Shown here: one piece after another, positions 54,542-63,821 of the stretch | Position numbering within the stretch: position 1 is the first letter of the stretch | Layout: each line of letters opens with the position of its first letter | Made by a program: the position numbers and the translations under genes | Source of the DNA: Methylobacterium amylolyticum | GTDB taxonomy: Bacteria > Pseudomonadota > Alphaproteobacteria > Rhizobiales > Beijerinckiaceae | Length of the DNA stretch: 64,000 nt | NCBI RefSeq assembly: GCF_030700245.1 | Contig: NZ_JAUYZI010000003.1 | Span: 1-64,000 of the forward strand | Direction: 5' to 3' | Notes under the pieces: generated by a model | Databases searched by the model: none | What the model was told of the DNA's origin: nothing | The model's input: only the letters and a program-made list of their open reading frames with translations

Positions 54542-55534
54542 ATGGCCCGCTCCAAGCTCTCCGCGCTGGTGCGTAGCCTGACGCTCGCTGCGAGCGTCGG
54601 CGCGCCCTGCCTCGCCGCCGCCGCCGACCTGCTGCCGCCCCCGCCGCCGCCCCCGCCGCCCCCGCCGATCGAGGTCGGCGGCGGCTGGTACCTGCGCGGC
54701 GACGTCGGCGCGAGCATCTACGACCGGACCAAGTACGTCTCCTACGACGATTGCCACACCTGCGGCGGCGACAAGCGCGCCTTCGGCAACGCGATCGGCA
54801 GCGGCGGCTTCGCCGGCGTGGGCGTCGGCTACCAGTTCACGCCCTTCTTCCGCGGCGACGTGACCGCCGAGTACCGCTACTCGACCGGCCTGCGCGGCAG
54901 CAACTACTACAACTTCGGCACCGACGACTGGGGCAACGGCCTCTACGGCACCGAGAAGACGACCGGTCACTTCGATTCCGGCGTGTTCCTGGCCAACGCC
55001 TACTTCGACCTCGGCACGTGGTACGGCATCACCCCGTTCATCGGCGGCGGCGTCGGCGTGGCGCTGAACAACGTCAGCGGCTTCCAGACCGACTCGAGCT
55101 TCAACAGCCCGGTCTACGGGTATTCGCCCTACTACGACTCGTGCAAGTGCGGCGGCAAGGGACATCCGTCGTTCGTCTACGGGCCGAGCTACAACCCCGA
55201 CGGCAGCACCCAGTACAAGAGCGCCACCGGCACCACCTACTACAAGGACAAGTCCACCACGAGCTTCGCCTGGGCCCTCCACGCCGGTCTCGCCTACAAC
55301 GTCACCGACGCGTTCAAGGTCGAACTGGCCTACCGCTACCTGAACCTCGGCAAGGTCGAGACCGGGATCGGCTGGAGCACCTGCTGCGGCACGCTCCAGT
55401 CCGTGAAGATCAAGGACATCGAGGCGCACGACGTGAAGATCGGCCTGCGCTACTACCTCGGCGGCGTCATCGCCGCGCCGCTGCCCCCGCTGATGCCGGA
55501 GCCGGTCCCGGGCCCGCTGGTCCGCAAGTACTGA
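54542..55534 (+). CDS. Omp25-like outer-membrane beta-barrel protein 1
   Basis: A 330-residue outer-membrane protein. The signal peptide ends around AAAA-DLLPP, followed by a run of 11 to 12 prolines, then an eight-strand type barrel with GWYLRGDVGASIY, GVGVGYQFTPFFRGDVTAEYRY, NAYFDLGTWYGITPFIGGGVGVA and DVKIGLRYYLGG. Two loops carry Cys (CHTCGG; CKCGGKG), which is unusual for porins. The C-terminus ends with a Pro-rich tail and a final aromatic Tyr. It is well expressed-looking and followed by a strong terminator. It may act as a structural envelope protein like Omp25/RopB. Confidence 0.88.
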   Translation: MARSKLSALVRSLTLAASVGAPCLAAAADLLPPPPPPPPPPPIEVGGGWYLRGDVGASIYDRTKYVSYDDCHTCGGDKRAFGNAIGSGGFAGVGVGYQFTPFFRGDVTAEYRYSTGLRGSNYYNFGTDDWGNGLYGTEKTTGHFDSGVFLANAYFDLGTWYGITPFIGGGVGVALNNVSGFQTDSSFNSPVYGYSPYYDSCKCGGKGHPSFVYGPSYNPDGSTQYKSATGTTYYKDKSTTSFAWALHAGLAYNVTDAFKVELAYRYLNLGKVETGIGWSTCCGTLQSVKIKDIEAHDVKIGLRYYLGGVIAAPLPPLMPEPVPGPLVRKY

Positions 55535-55561
55535 TCGCAATTCCCAACGTTCGGACGGCCG

Positions 55562-55597
55562 GCGGCGCGGAGGTTTCCTCCGCGCCGCTGGCGTTTT
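55562..55597 (+). terminator. terminator after barrel gene 1
   Basis: A perfect 12-bp stem GCGGCGCGGAGG/CCTCCGCGCCGC with a TTT loop is followed by TGGCGTTTT, 27 bases after the stop. Confidence 0.85.
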
Positions 55598-55717
55598 GGG
55601 GAATGTTCGACGGTCACGGTGACGCACCGTTAGGGTTAAGCCGTTCATAACATCTTGCGTCTACAGTCTTGACAGGATGTGCGCGGGTGTTTCGCGCACG
55701 GCGTCGGAAACCGATCC

Positions 55718-56539
55718 ATGCGTGCGTTCGCCCTCGTTCCCGCCTGCCTCGCCGCGCTGACCGTGACGGCGGGCGCGGCGGACCTGCTGCCGCCCCCGCC
55801 GCCGCCGGTCGTCGTCGCGCAGCCGGTCGGCACCGGCTGGTACCTGCGCGGCGACTTCACGCGGACCTTCTTCGACGCGCCGAGCGACGGCCTGCGGCCC
55901 GATACCTACGACCCCGACCGGCCGGCGCTCGTCGGCCTGCGCCTGAACGACACCAGCGGCGGCGGCGGCGGCGTCGGCTACCACGTCACCCCGTGGCTGC
56001 GCCTCGACGTGACGATCGATCAGCGCGCATCGAGCCGCTTCGCGGGCTTCTCCTCGCGCTCGGCCTTCGCGACGGGCGGCAACATCGAGACCGGCCGCGC
56101 GGACGTGCTGACCGGCCTGTTCAACGCCTACGCCGACCTCGGCACGTGGTGGGGGCTCACCCCGTATGTCGGCGCCGGCATCGGCTTCTCCGACACCCAC
56201 GTGAACGGCGCCTTCACCCAGACCGCCTGCGCGGTCGACGCCTGCGACGGCGCCCCGGGCATCGGCCCCCGCATCGCCGTGCTCCGCCCGAGCCGCTCGG
56301 TCGCCTCGTTCGCCTACGCGCTGACCGCCGGCGTCTCCTTCGCCGTCGGCTACGGCTTCAGCATCGATGCGGCCTACCGCTACGTCGGCCTCGGCCCGAT
56401 CAAGACGGGTGCCGACAGCTACGGCTACGCCACCCGCCTGAAGGACATCGCCGCCAACGAGTTCCGGATCGGCCTGCGCTACGACATCCCGGGCTTCGGC
56501 GACGTCGTCCGCGTCGGCTCCAACCCCTACGGCAACTGA
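55718..56539 (+). CDS. Omp25-like outer-membrane beta-barrel protein 2
   Basis: A 273-residue paralogue of the preceding barrel. Its signal peptide ends near TAGAADLLPP, followed by a shorter proline run, then GTGWYLRGDFTRTFFD, VGYHVTPWLRLDVTIDQRA, YADLGTWWGLTPYVGAGIGF and FRIGLRYDIPGF. Two Cys are in one loop (TACAVDACDG). ATG 55718 has GGAAACC before it; an earlier ATG at 55679 would precede the signal peptide. It is separately transcribed from barrel 1, which ends with a terminator. Confidence 0.87.
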   Translation: MRAFALVPACLAALTVTAGAADLLPPPPPPVVVAQPVGTGWYLRGDFTRTFFDAPSDGLRPDTYDPDRPALVGLRLNDTSGGGGGVGYHVTPWLRLDVTIDQRASSRFAGFSSRSAFATGGNIETGRADVLTGLFNAYADLGTWWGLTPYVGAGIGFSDTHVNGAFTQTACAVDACDGAPGIGPRIAVLRPSRSVASFAYALTAGVSFAVGYGFSIDAAYRYVGLGPIKTGADSYGYATRLKDIAANEFRIGLRYDIPGFGDVVRVGSNPYGN

Positions 56540-56754
56540 CCGCCTCTCGAGCTCGTCCCCGACCGGCCGCGCGGGCCCGGCATCCCCCGCCGGGTCCGTG
56601 GTCGTGCGCGCGTCCGCCCCGGCCTCTTCCGATCCGCCTGGCCGTATCGGGATGGTAACGGCCCCGGTCGCGGAACGGTTGATTAAGGTTACTCAGGTAT
56701 CACGATCGGGCGGTCCGATCAGGTGCAAGTCCGGACACGCCGGGGACGGTTCCG

Positions 56755-57654
56755 ATGCGTGCGCTCACCCTGTCGCTGCTGGCGGCCCTCGGCCTCGGCG
56801 CCGCGAGTACGGCCCGGGCCGCGGATCTCGACTACGATTACCTGCGCGGCGCGGATTACGACCCGGCGCCGGTCGCGGTGCTGGACTGGAGCGGCGTCTA
56901 TCTCGGCGGTCACGGGGGTTACACGTCCGCGGCGGTGGGATCCAAGGGAACGCTGCAGTCTCTGATCTATCAGAGGAGCCACGACTCCACGGCGGAAACG
57001 GATTTTAGAGCTTCGACGCTCATCAATCCGAGCAACGCGCGCGTCGGAGACGTGACCTTCGGCGGGTACGTAGGCTACAATATGCAGTTCGATCAGTTCG
57101 TATTCGGAATCGAAGGCGATTACACATCTTTTGGACGTATGGCGGTGTCCGGCGATAGAATCGGTCGGTTCGGAACTAGTAGCACGGGCCTTTTTGAGAC
57201 GGTAAGCCTGAACGGATACAGCGCAACACGGGTCAACGATTACGGCACGATACGGGGCCGCGCCGGGTACGTGCTCGGCAGCTTCATGCCTTATGTGACC
57301 GCCGGCTTGGCGATCGGCCGTGCCCGCATCGCCGACACCGTGGCCTATCGGGATTACGGATATAGTCTGACGGCCTATAACGCGACGCTCGCGGGTAATG
57401 CGACGTATGTCGATCGCTTCGGCTACACGAGCTTCAACCCCGCGTCGCCAGCGGATGGGACACCGGCGGTCAGCCTGCTGGCGCGGACACGCACCAGGGT
57501 GGTGGCCGGTTTCGCGGCAGGCGTCGGTCTTGAATATGCCGTCACCCCGAATATCCTGCTGCGCGGTGAGTACCAGTACGTGCTCCTGAACAATTTCGAT
57601 GGGCGTAAAATCAATCTGAATACCGTCCGCGGCGGCGCGGCGGTCAAGTTCTGA
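56755..57654 (+). CDS. Omp25-like outer-membrane beta-barrel protein 3, base composition shifted
   Basis: A 299-residue member of the Omp25/Omp31-like porin family. The signal peptide ends near STARAADLDYDYLRG. Family landmarks are LDWSGVYLGGHGGYTS, GGYVGYNMQFDQFVFGIEGDYT, TIRGRAGYVLGSFMPYVTAGLA and VGLEYAVTPNILLRGEYQYV, ending KF. It has no proline run. From about 56940 onward the coding sequence is clearly less GC-rich than that of barrels 1 and 2, suggesting the mature part was acquired separately. Confidence 0.88.
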   Translation: MRALTLSLLAALGLGAASTARAADLDYDYLRGADYDPAPVAVLDWSGVYLGGHGGYTSAAVGSKGTLQSLIYQRSHDSTAETDFRASTLINPSNARVGDVTFGGYVGYNMQFDQFVFGIEGDYTSFGRMAVSGDRIGRFGTSSTGLFETVSLNGYSATRVNDYGTIRGRAGYVLGSFMPYVTAGLAIGRARIADTVAYRDYGYSLTAYNATLAGNATYVDRFGYTSFNPASPADGTPAVSLLARTRTRVVAGFAAGVGLEYAVTPNILLRGEYQYVLLNNFDGRKINLNTVRGGAAVKF

Positions 57655-57694
57655 AACCGTGACCGCTCGGACCGCCCGGGTGTCCGCACCCGCA

Positions 57695-57784
57695 CGTCAT
57701 CGCGAGCGGAGCGACGCGACCCAGGGCGGCGCGCGGCCGGCGGACGTGGCGCGACCGAACGGCTTCGCTCCGCTCGCAAGGACG
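57695..57784. repeat. REP-like inverted repeat
   Basis: CGTCATCGCGAGCGGAGCGA at 57695 is mirrored by TCGCTCCGCTCGCAAGGACG ending at 57784, with about 50 bp between. The GAGCGGAGCGA unit resembles a widespread class of bacterial REP sequences and differs from R1-R5. Confidence 0.65.
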
Positions 57785-57821
57785 GCGCGCGAGGTCGAAC
57801 CCTCGAACCGGAGCCCCTGAG

Positions 57822-58097
57822 ATGCCCGCCCGGAGCCCAGCCACGACCGCCCGCGCGCCGCGACCCCGCCGGGCGCTCGCCGGCCTCGCCGCCCTGCTCG
57901 TCGGCCTCCTGCCCCTGGCGGCGACGGCGGCGGACGATCCCTTCGGGGATCCCGGTCCCCGCCGGCTCCGCCAGCGCCGGCCGCCGCCCGCGCTGGTGCC
58001 GCCGCCACCCGGCCCCCCGATCATCTCCGGCTACCTGCCGCGCAACAACGCGGTGCCGATGTACAACCAGCCGCCGCGCCGGGCGCCGGTCTGGTAG
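57822..58097 (+). CDS. small secreted proline-rich protein
   Basis: A 91-residue protein with a signal-type N-terminus (basic n-region, ALAGLAALLVGLLPLAA core, cleavage near TAADD) and a Pro/Arg-rich mature part containing PPPALVPPPPGPP and NNAVPMYNQPPRR. Resembles small periplasmic Pro-rich proteins but I recognise no family. GGAGCCCC precedes the ATG. Downstream of the barrel genes and convergent with the HNH gene. Confidence 0.6.
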   Translation: MPARSPATTARAPRPRRALAGLAALLVGLLPLAATAADDPFGDPGPRRLRQRRPPPALVPPPPGPPIISGYLPRNNAVPMYNQPPRRAPVW

Positions 58098-58142
58098 CGC
58101 GCAGGCCTTCCGTCGCGGCCATCGACGCGGCACGCCCGGCTC

Positions 58143-58691
58143 TCAGCTCTCCAACTCGCTGTCCCAGTACAGGTAGTCGAGCCACGTGTGGTGGTACTGC
58201 CGGTGGTCGAACTCGGGCTGGCGGTGGTGCAACTCGTAGCGGGTCGGGCGCCGCGGGGCGTTAAGCAGCGGCATGGCCGCCTCGTCCGGGGTGCGGTTGG
58301 CCTTGCGCAGGTTGCAGGGGCTGCAGGCCGAGACGACGTTCTCCCAGTTCGACAGGCCGCCGCGGGAGCGCGGGATCACGTGGTCGAAGGTCAGGCCGCC
58401 CGAGGGCAGGCGTAGGCCGCAATACTGGCAACTGAAGCCGTCGCGCAGGTAGATGTTGTAGCGGGTGAAGGCCGGGGCGCGGGCGAGCGCCACGTAGTTC
58501 TTCAGGGCCACGACGCTCGGCACCTTGAGCGCGCGCGAGGGCGAGCGCGCCTCGATGTCGTAGCTCGCGACCAGGGTGACCCGGTCGAGGAACAGCGCGG
58601 TGAAGGCGTCCTTCCAGGACCAGAGCGAGAGCGGATTGTACGAGAGCGGCCGATAATCCGCGTTGAGCACGAGGGTCTGGAGATCCATCAT
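58143..58691 (-). CDS. HNH endonuclease
   Basis: A 182-residue HNH-family nuclease. The zinc ribbon and nuclease core are [25 protein letters not shown] and [13 protein letters not shown], so all Cys pairs and the catalytic His are present. The N-terminal part, [20 protein letters not shown], is typical of a widespread conserved group of stand-alone HNH proteins in proteobacteria, whose role is not defined. Two adjacent ATG codons (58691, 58688) can start it. Confidence 0.92.
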   Translation of the reverse strand: MMDLQTLVLNADYRPLSYNPLSLWSWKDAFTALFLDRVTLVASYDIEARSPSRALKVPSVVALKNYVALARAPAFTRYNIYLRDGFSCQYCGLRLPSGGLTFDHVIPRSRGGLSNWENVVSACSPCNLRKANRTPDEAAMPLLNAPRRPTRYELHHRQPEFDHRQYHHTWLDYLYWDSELES

Positions 58692-59185
58692 CGGCGCGAC
58701 TCGTATCCGGCTATCTCTGGCGCGCGCGGCGCGCGGGACGCCTGCCCGCCCGCGCGTCGCCACCCGGCGGGAGACGGCGCCCGGGGCGCCGGCTGGGTTG
58801 CGGCAGGGTTTGCTTCGCGATGAGCAACAGGGGGAGGGGCCGGCGCTGAGGGGTGCCGGTCGGGGCGGTCGCATCCGGTGCGCGGCCGGGCCGGGGCGGT
58901 GACGCCCCCGGCCGCGCCCTCTCGCGTGACGACGAAAAGGCCCTGTCCATCGGGGCTTAATCTAATCCCAGCGTGACACCCTTGTGAAGCTTTTCGCCCG
59001 GGAAGCGGCGACGCACCCACAGCCGCGGGTTCGGCGCGGGCGCCGGCGCGGGGTGGCGGCGGCACGCTTTCGCCCTATTGCTGGACCAAAGCCCCGCCCC
59101 TCCTCCCGCCCGCCGGACGCGAAGCCGCCGGGCCTTCCGGTGCCGGGCCCCGCGCCAGCGCGTCCGCCCCGACGAGAGGCTGCCC
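58692..59185. other. 494-bp region between HNH gene and mechanosensitive channel
   Basis: Divergent promoters are expected here. I see only AT-richer patches (TTAATCTAATCCC near 58957 and GTGAAGCTTTTCG near 58984) and AGAGG before the channel ATG. No gene or repeat was recognised. Confidence 0.5.
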
Positions 59186-61981
59186 ATGTTACGATTCCTG
59201 GACCGCGCCGCCTTCCTCCGTGAACGGCGGCAGGACGCCAGTCTTTGCAATCAGAAGCTGCTCACCCGGCGGAGTACCCCTGCGCGTCGGCCGGGAGCCG
59301 CGGCGTCCGGCCTCCTCGCCGCCGTGGGTCTCGGCATCCTGGGGCTCGGCATCCTCGATCTGGGAGCGCCGGTGCCCGCCCTGGCCCAGGGGGCGCCCGC
59401 GCAGGCCCCGGCCGCGCAGCCCGCCGAAGCAAAGCCGCACGAGTCCAAAGCCCACGAGTCGAAGGCCCCCGAGTCCAAGGCTCAGGACGCCAAGCCCCAG
59501 GACGCCAAGCCTCAGGATCCCAAGGCACAGGAGGCGAAGCCCACCCCGGCCAAGCCGGCGCTCCCGAAGCCCGAGATGTCCGACGCGCTGAAGGCGGTGC
59601 GGGCGCAGCTCGACGCCGCCAAGGGCGAACTCGACCGCAGCGAGAAGGCGCTGTCGCGCCCGGACCTGACCGCCCCCGAACTCTCGGCGATCCGCGACAC
59701 CGCCGCCGCGGCCGGCGAGGAGATCCGGGCGCTGGTCACCCGCCTCGACGCGCCCCTGGAGGCGGCCCGCGAGCGGCTGACCCAACTCGGGCCGAAGCCC
59801 AAGGACGTCGAGGAGAGCGCGGACGTCGCCCAGGAGCGCGCGGAGCGCGAGGCCGCGGTGACCAGCATCGACGAGACCCAGCGGCTGGCGCGCTCGCTGG
59901 TGGTGCAGAGCGACCAGATCATCGACCGGGTGTCGAACCGGCGGCGCGAATCGTTCACCCGCGACCTGTTCCAGCGCTCGCAGCCGCTGGTCAGCCCCGG
60001 CCTGTGGACGAAGGTCGCCGCCGACGTGCCGCGCGACACGCGCTCCCTCCAGAGCGCGCTGGCCGATATCGGGCTGCTGTATTCCCGCAACGGCAACCTC
60101 GGGAACATGCTGTTCCTCGGCCTCGCCTTCGGCGTCTCGGTGGCGCTCTACTTCGGCCGCCGCAACATCGCCCCGCGCGCCGCCCGCCGCGACGCCGGCA
60201 CGACCGAGCCGTCGCGCCGCGCCCGGCTGCTCGGCGCGTGGCGGGTGATCCTGCTCGGCACGGTGCCGGCGGTGGCGGGCTCCTACGCGGTCTACTACGC
60301 CCTCGACTCGACCAACCTCCTGCCCTCGCGGCTGCTGCCGGTGGCCGGCGCGATCCTCGGCGGCCTCGCCTTCATCGCCTTCGTCGAGGCGCTCTGCGAC
60401 GGCCTGCTGTGCCCGGACAAGCCGGCGTGGCGGCCCACCCCGGTGAGCGACGCCGCCGCCCTCCGGCTGACCCGCCTCGCCGTCAGCATCGCCGTGGTCG
60501 GCACGGTTGTGAAGTCGGTGGAGGCGCTCAATTCCGGCATCTCGGCGGCCCTGCCGATCTCGATCGCCACCCGCGGCCTCGGGGCCGTCGCCACCGCCCT
60601 GATCCTCGCCATCGGCCTGCACCGCTTCGCCGACACCGACCAAGAGGAGGAGGCCTGCTTCGGCCCCTACGTGCCGACCAAGACCACCACCGGCATCGGC
60701 GGCCCGGCCCGGCTGATCGGCTGGGCCGCGGTCGGGGTGATCGGCGCCTCCGCCGTCGGGGGCTACGTCGCGCTGGCGACCTTCCTGATGGACCAGCTCG
60801 TCTGGGAGGCCTGCGTCCTCGTCCTGCTCTACCTGCTGGTGCAGAGCGTCGACGTGTTCGTCGGGCGCGCGCTCACCGAGGAGACGCGGCTCGCCACCGC
60901 GCTCCAGGCCAATACCGGCCTGCGCAAGCGCTCCCTCAACCAGATCTCGGTACTCGCCACCGGCGCCACCCGCGTCGTGCTGATCCTCGTGGCCGCGCTC
61001 CTCGTGCTCGCGCCCTGGGGGCTCGATTCCACCGACATCGTCTCCTCGGTCCGGCAGGCCTTCTTCGGCTTCACGGTCGGCGGCGTGACGATCTCCCTGT
61101 CCGCGATCGCGATCGGGATCGGCATCCTCGGCCTCGGCGTCGTCGTCACCCGCGCGGTGCAGCGCTGGCTGGAGGGGACCTACCTCCCGGCCACCGACCT
61201 CGATGCCGGCCTGCGCAACTCGATCTCGACGGTGGCGGGCTATTGCGGCTTCCTGCTCGCGCTGGCCTTCGCCTTCTCCTATCTCGGCCTCAGCCTGGAG
61301 AAGCTGACCATCGTCGCCGGCGCCCTGTCGGTCGGCATCGGCTTCGGCCTGCAATCGATCGTCAACAACTTCGTCTCCGGCCTGCTGCTCCTGTGGGAGC
61401 GGCCGATCCGGGTCGGCGACCAGGTGGTGATCGGCGATTCCGAGGGCATCGTGAAGCGGATCTCGGTGCGCTCCACCGAGATCCAGACCTTCGATCGCTC
61501 TGCGGTGATCGTGCCGAACTCGAACCTGATCTCGGGGATCGTCAAGAACCGCGTGCGCGGCGACCGCACCGGCCGGGTCAGCCTCACCGTCAGCGTGCTG
61601 CGCAACCAGGACCCGGTGAAGGCCGCCGAGATGATCACCGGCTGCGCGCAGGCGCATGCCGACGTGCTGAAGGAACCCGCCCCCCGCGTCGTGTTCAAGA
61701 AGATCGGCGACCCGTTCCTGGAGTTCGAGCTGCTGGTGTGGATCTCCGACGTCAGCCTCGGCCAGAAGGTGCTGACCGACCTGAACTTCTCGGTGTTCGA
61801 CACCCTGTCGGGCGCGGGTTTCATCCCCCCGCTCGGCCCCGGCTCCAGCGTCGTCACGGTCCAGGGCCTCGACGGGATGCAGCAGGCGATGGGCGAGATC
61901 GCGAGCCGGTTCGCGCAGGCGCCCGCGGATGGCGGGGAATCGGTCCGGCGCGACCGCGCCCTGCGCAGCGCCGGCGCGTGA
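59186..61981 (+). CDS. large MscS-type mechanosensitive channel with DUF3772
   Basis: A 931-residue channel. After a hydrophobic signal region (about residues 36-60) comes a Lys/Pro/Ala stretch with repeated ESKA/QDAKP units, then a DUF3772-like periplasmic helical domain (about 120-300). Multiple membrane helices follow, and the MscS core with LSVGIGFGLQSIVNNFVSGL and WERPIRVGDQVVIGDSEGIV, then FDRSAVIVPNSNLISGIVKN. It should release solutes on osmotic down-shock. ATG 59186 is preceded by AGAGG; starts further upstream give Arg-rich noise. Confidence 0.92.
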   Translation: MLRFLDRAAFLRERRQDASLCNQKLLTRRSTPARRPGAAASGLLAAVGLGILGLGILDLGAPVPALAQGAPAQAPAAQPAEAKPHESKAHESKAPESKAQDAKPQDAKPQDPKAQEAKPTPAKPALPKPEMSDALKAVRAQLDAAKGELDRSEKALSRPDLTAPELSAIRDTAAAAGEEIRALVTRLDAPLEAARERLTQLGPKPKDVEESADVAQERAEREAAVTSIDETQRLARSLVVQSDQIIDRVSNRRRESFTRDLFQRSQPLVSPGLWTKVAADVPRDTRSLQSALADIGLLYSRNGNLGNMLFLGLAFGVSVALYFGRRNIAPRAARRDAGTTEPSRRARLLGAWRVILLGTVPAVAGSYAVYYALDSTNLLPSRLLPVAGAILGGLAFIAFVEALCDGLLCPDKPAWRPTPVSDAAALRLTRLAVSIAVVGTVVKSVEALNSGISAALPISIATRGLGAVATALILAIGLHRFADTDQEEEACFGPYVPTKTTTGIGGPARLIGWAAVGVIGASAVGGYVALATFLMDQLVWEACVLVLLYLLVQSVDVFVGRALTEETRLATALQANTGLRKRSLNQISVLATGATRVVLILVAALLVLAPWGLDSTDIVSSVRQAFFGFTVGGVTISLSAIAIGIGILGLGVVVTRAVQRWLEGTYLPATDLDAGLRNSISTVAGYCGFLLALAFAFSYLGLSLEKLTIVAGALSVGIGFGLQSIVNNFVSGLLLLWERPIRVGDQVVIGDSEGIVKRISVRSTEIQTFDRSAVIVPNSNLISGIVKNRVRGDRTGRVSLTVSVLRNQDPVKAAEMITGCAQAHADVLKEPAPRVVFKKIGDPFLEFELLVWISDVSLGQKVLTDLNFSVFDTLSGAGFIPPLGPGSSVVTVQGLDGMQQAMGEIASRFAQAPADGGESVRRDRALRSAGA

Positions 61982-62066
61982 GCGCTCAGCAGGCGTCGAG
62001 GCGGACGGCATCCCGGCTGGTCACGGGCGGCGTCGGCCGCGGCACGACCGGACGCTCCCGCGACCC

Positions 62067-62094
62067 CGCCGATGCACGGTGAACGGCATCGGCG
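62067..62094 (+). other. hairpin after the channel gene
   Basis: CGCCGATGC pairs with GCATCGGCG across a 10-base loop, about 85 bp past the stop. No U tract follows; it may still limit transcription. Confidence 0.35.
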
Positions 62095-62267
62095 ACGGAA
62101 CCGGAACGGCTTTCCGGGTCGCGATGTTGTGGATGGGCCGTCGAGGGACTGGGGATCGCGCGCGGACAGCCGTCGTTCGGCCCGGCGCGGCGGGCTTGAG
62201 AGGCGTGCGGCCGCGGCGGACCGTCCCTATATGTCGGACGTGCGGAGACCGGGGGACGGTGGGCGAC

Positions 62268-62810
62268 ATGGCTGATCGGGGGACGGCTTCGGGGGGCGTC
62301 GGGCGGGGCGGCGTGCCGCGCCGGCTCGCGGCCCTCGCGGCCCTGGCCGGGACCGCCCTGCTCGGCGCCTGCACCACCGAGGCGCCGCGGACCACCGGCG
62401 CCCTGCCGAGCCTCTACCTGCCGCTCGCCAACGACACCGCCCACATCGACGTCGAGGCCGCCCGGGACATGATCTCGGCCTACCGCCGCAACCGCGGCGC
62501 GGCGCCCCTGGCCGTCGACCCCGACTTGCAGCGGCTGGCCGAGGCCGAGGCCGCCGCGATGGCCGCGGCCGACCGGCCGAGCCGGGCGCAGACCGTCAAG
62601 GCCGCCGTGTCCCATCTCGGCTACGCCGACGTGGGCGCCAACCTCTCGGCGGGCTACCACACGCTCGCCGAAGCGTTCTCCGGCTGGCGCGAGAGCCCGC
62701 CCCACGACGCGACGATGCTCGATCCGAAGGCGACGCGGATGGGCATCGCCACCGCCTACGCGCCGGGCTCGAAGTACAAGGTCTACTGGGCCCTGCTGAC
62801 GGCGAAGTAG
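62268..62810 (+). CDS. CAP/SCP-domain lipoprotein
   Basis: A 180-residue protein with a lipobox LLGAC (Cys35) and a short CAP (cysteine-rich secretory/antigen 5/PR-1) domain: ISAYRRNRGAAPLAVDPDLQRLAEAEAAAMA, followed by LSAGYHTLAEAFSGWRESPPHDATML, where the His of the CAP cavity is retained, and GIATAYAPGSKYKVYWALLTA. Bacterial members are secreted or surface proteins of unclear function. GTG 62259 is a possible alternative start. Confidence 0.87.
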   Translation: MADRGTASGGVGRGGVPRRLAALAALAGTALLGACTTEAPRTTGALPSLYLPLANDTAHIDVEAARDMISAYRRNRGAAPLAVDPDLQRLAEAEAAAMAAADRPSRAQTVKAAVSHLGYADVGANLSAGYHTLAEAFSGWRESPPHDATMLDPKATRMGIATAYAPGSKYKVYWALLTAK

Positions 62811-62921
62811 GCGGATCCTCGCCGCTTTGCAGGCGGCCCGGGTCGGCCTAACGTGCGCCGGTCCCGCAAGCCCGAGGCGCAAGGTCCCGGCGCAAGTCCC
62901 AGGCGCACGTTCGAGGTACAG

Positions 62922-63812
62922 GTGGCGGATCCCGAACTCGACGCCGTCGTCGCCGCGCTGCGGGCCTCCCCCCGGCCGGCCGATCCGGAGGGGCGCCGCG
63001 CCCGCATGGACGCCATCGGCGCGCGCTACCCGCTGCCCGCCGACATCCGCGTCGAGCCGGTGGCGGCGGGCGGCGTCCCGGCGGAGTGGACGTCGGCGCC
63101 GGGCGCCGACCCGGCGGCGGCGATCCTGTTCCTGCACGGCGGCGGCTACATGGCCGGCTCGCTCGCCAGCCATCGCCACGTCGCCGCGCAGGCGGCCCAG
63201 GAGGCGGGCGTGCGCACCCTCGCGCTGGCCTACCGGCTCAGCCCGGAGCACCCGTTCCCCGCGGCCCTCGACGATGCGCTCGCGGGCTACCGCTTCCTGC
63301 GCGCCTCGGGCATCGCGGCGGAGCGCATCGCGCTGGCCGGTGAGAGCGCCGGCGGCGGCTTGGCGCTGGCCGCGGCGATGGCGCTGCGCGCGGCCGGCGA
63401 GGCGCTGCCGGCCTGCCTGTGGCTGTCGTCCCCATGGGTCGACCTCGCCCTGACCGGCGCGAGCCTGCGGACCAAGGCGGCGGTCGATCCGCTGCTGCAG
63501 ACGCCCTACCTCGCCGAACTCGCCGCCGCCTATCGCGGGCAGACCGACGCGCGCGACCCGCGCCTCTCCCCGCTCTACGCGGATCTGTCCGGCCTGCCGC
63601 CGACCCTGATCCAGGTCGGCTCCAGCGAGGTGCTCCTCGACGATGCGGTCCGCATCGCGGGCGCCGCGGGCGCCGCCGACGTACCGGTGACGCTGCGGAT
63701 CTGGCCGCAGATGATCCACGCGTGGCACCTGTTCCACCCGCAGCTCGCGGCCGGGCGCGCCGCGCTGACGGAGGCCGGCCGCTTCGTCCGCGGGTGGATC
63801 GCGCCGGCGTGA
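62922..63812 (+). CDS. alpha/beta hydrolase, hormone-sensitive-lipase family
   Basis: A 296-residue esterase-like hydrolase. The HSL oxyanion motif FLHGGGYMAG and the nucleophile GESAGGG (with following ALAAAM) are clear; Asp in SSEVLLDDA and His in MIHAWHLF complete the triad. It probably hydrolyses short-chain esters. GTG 62922 is preferred since GAGG stands five bases before it; GTG 62853 would lengthen the N-terminus by 23 basic residues and lacks a ribosome binding site. Confidence 0.9.
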   Translation: MADPELDAVVAALRASPRPADPEGRRARMDAIGARYPLPADIRVEPVAAGGVPAEWTSAPGADPAAAILFLHGGGYMAGSLASHRHVAAQAAQEAGVRTLALAYRLSPEHPFPAALDDALAGYRFLRASGIAAERIALAGESAGGGLALAAAMALRAAGEALPACLWLSSPWVDLALTGASLRTKAAVDPLLQTPYLAELAAAYRGQTDARDPRLSPLYADLSGLPPTLIQVGSSEVLLDDAVRIAGAAGAADVPVTLRIWPQMIHAWHLFHPQLAAGRAALTEAGRFVRGWIAPA

Positions 63813-63821
63813 GGGCGACCC

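Noticed and set aside
59440..59540. Short tandem units considered as a CRISPR array
   Set aside because: Units are coding, in frame and of irregular length. There are no equal spacers and no cas genes in the window.
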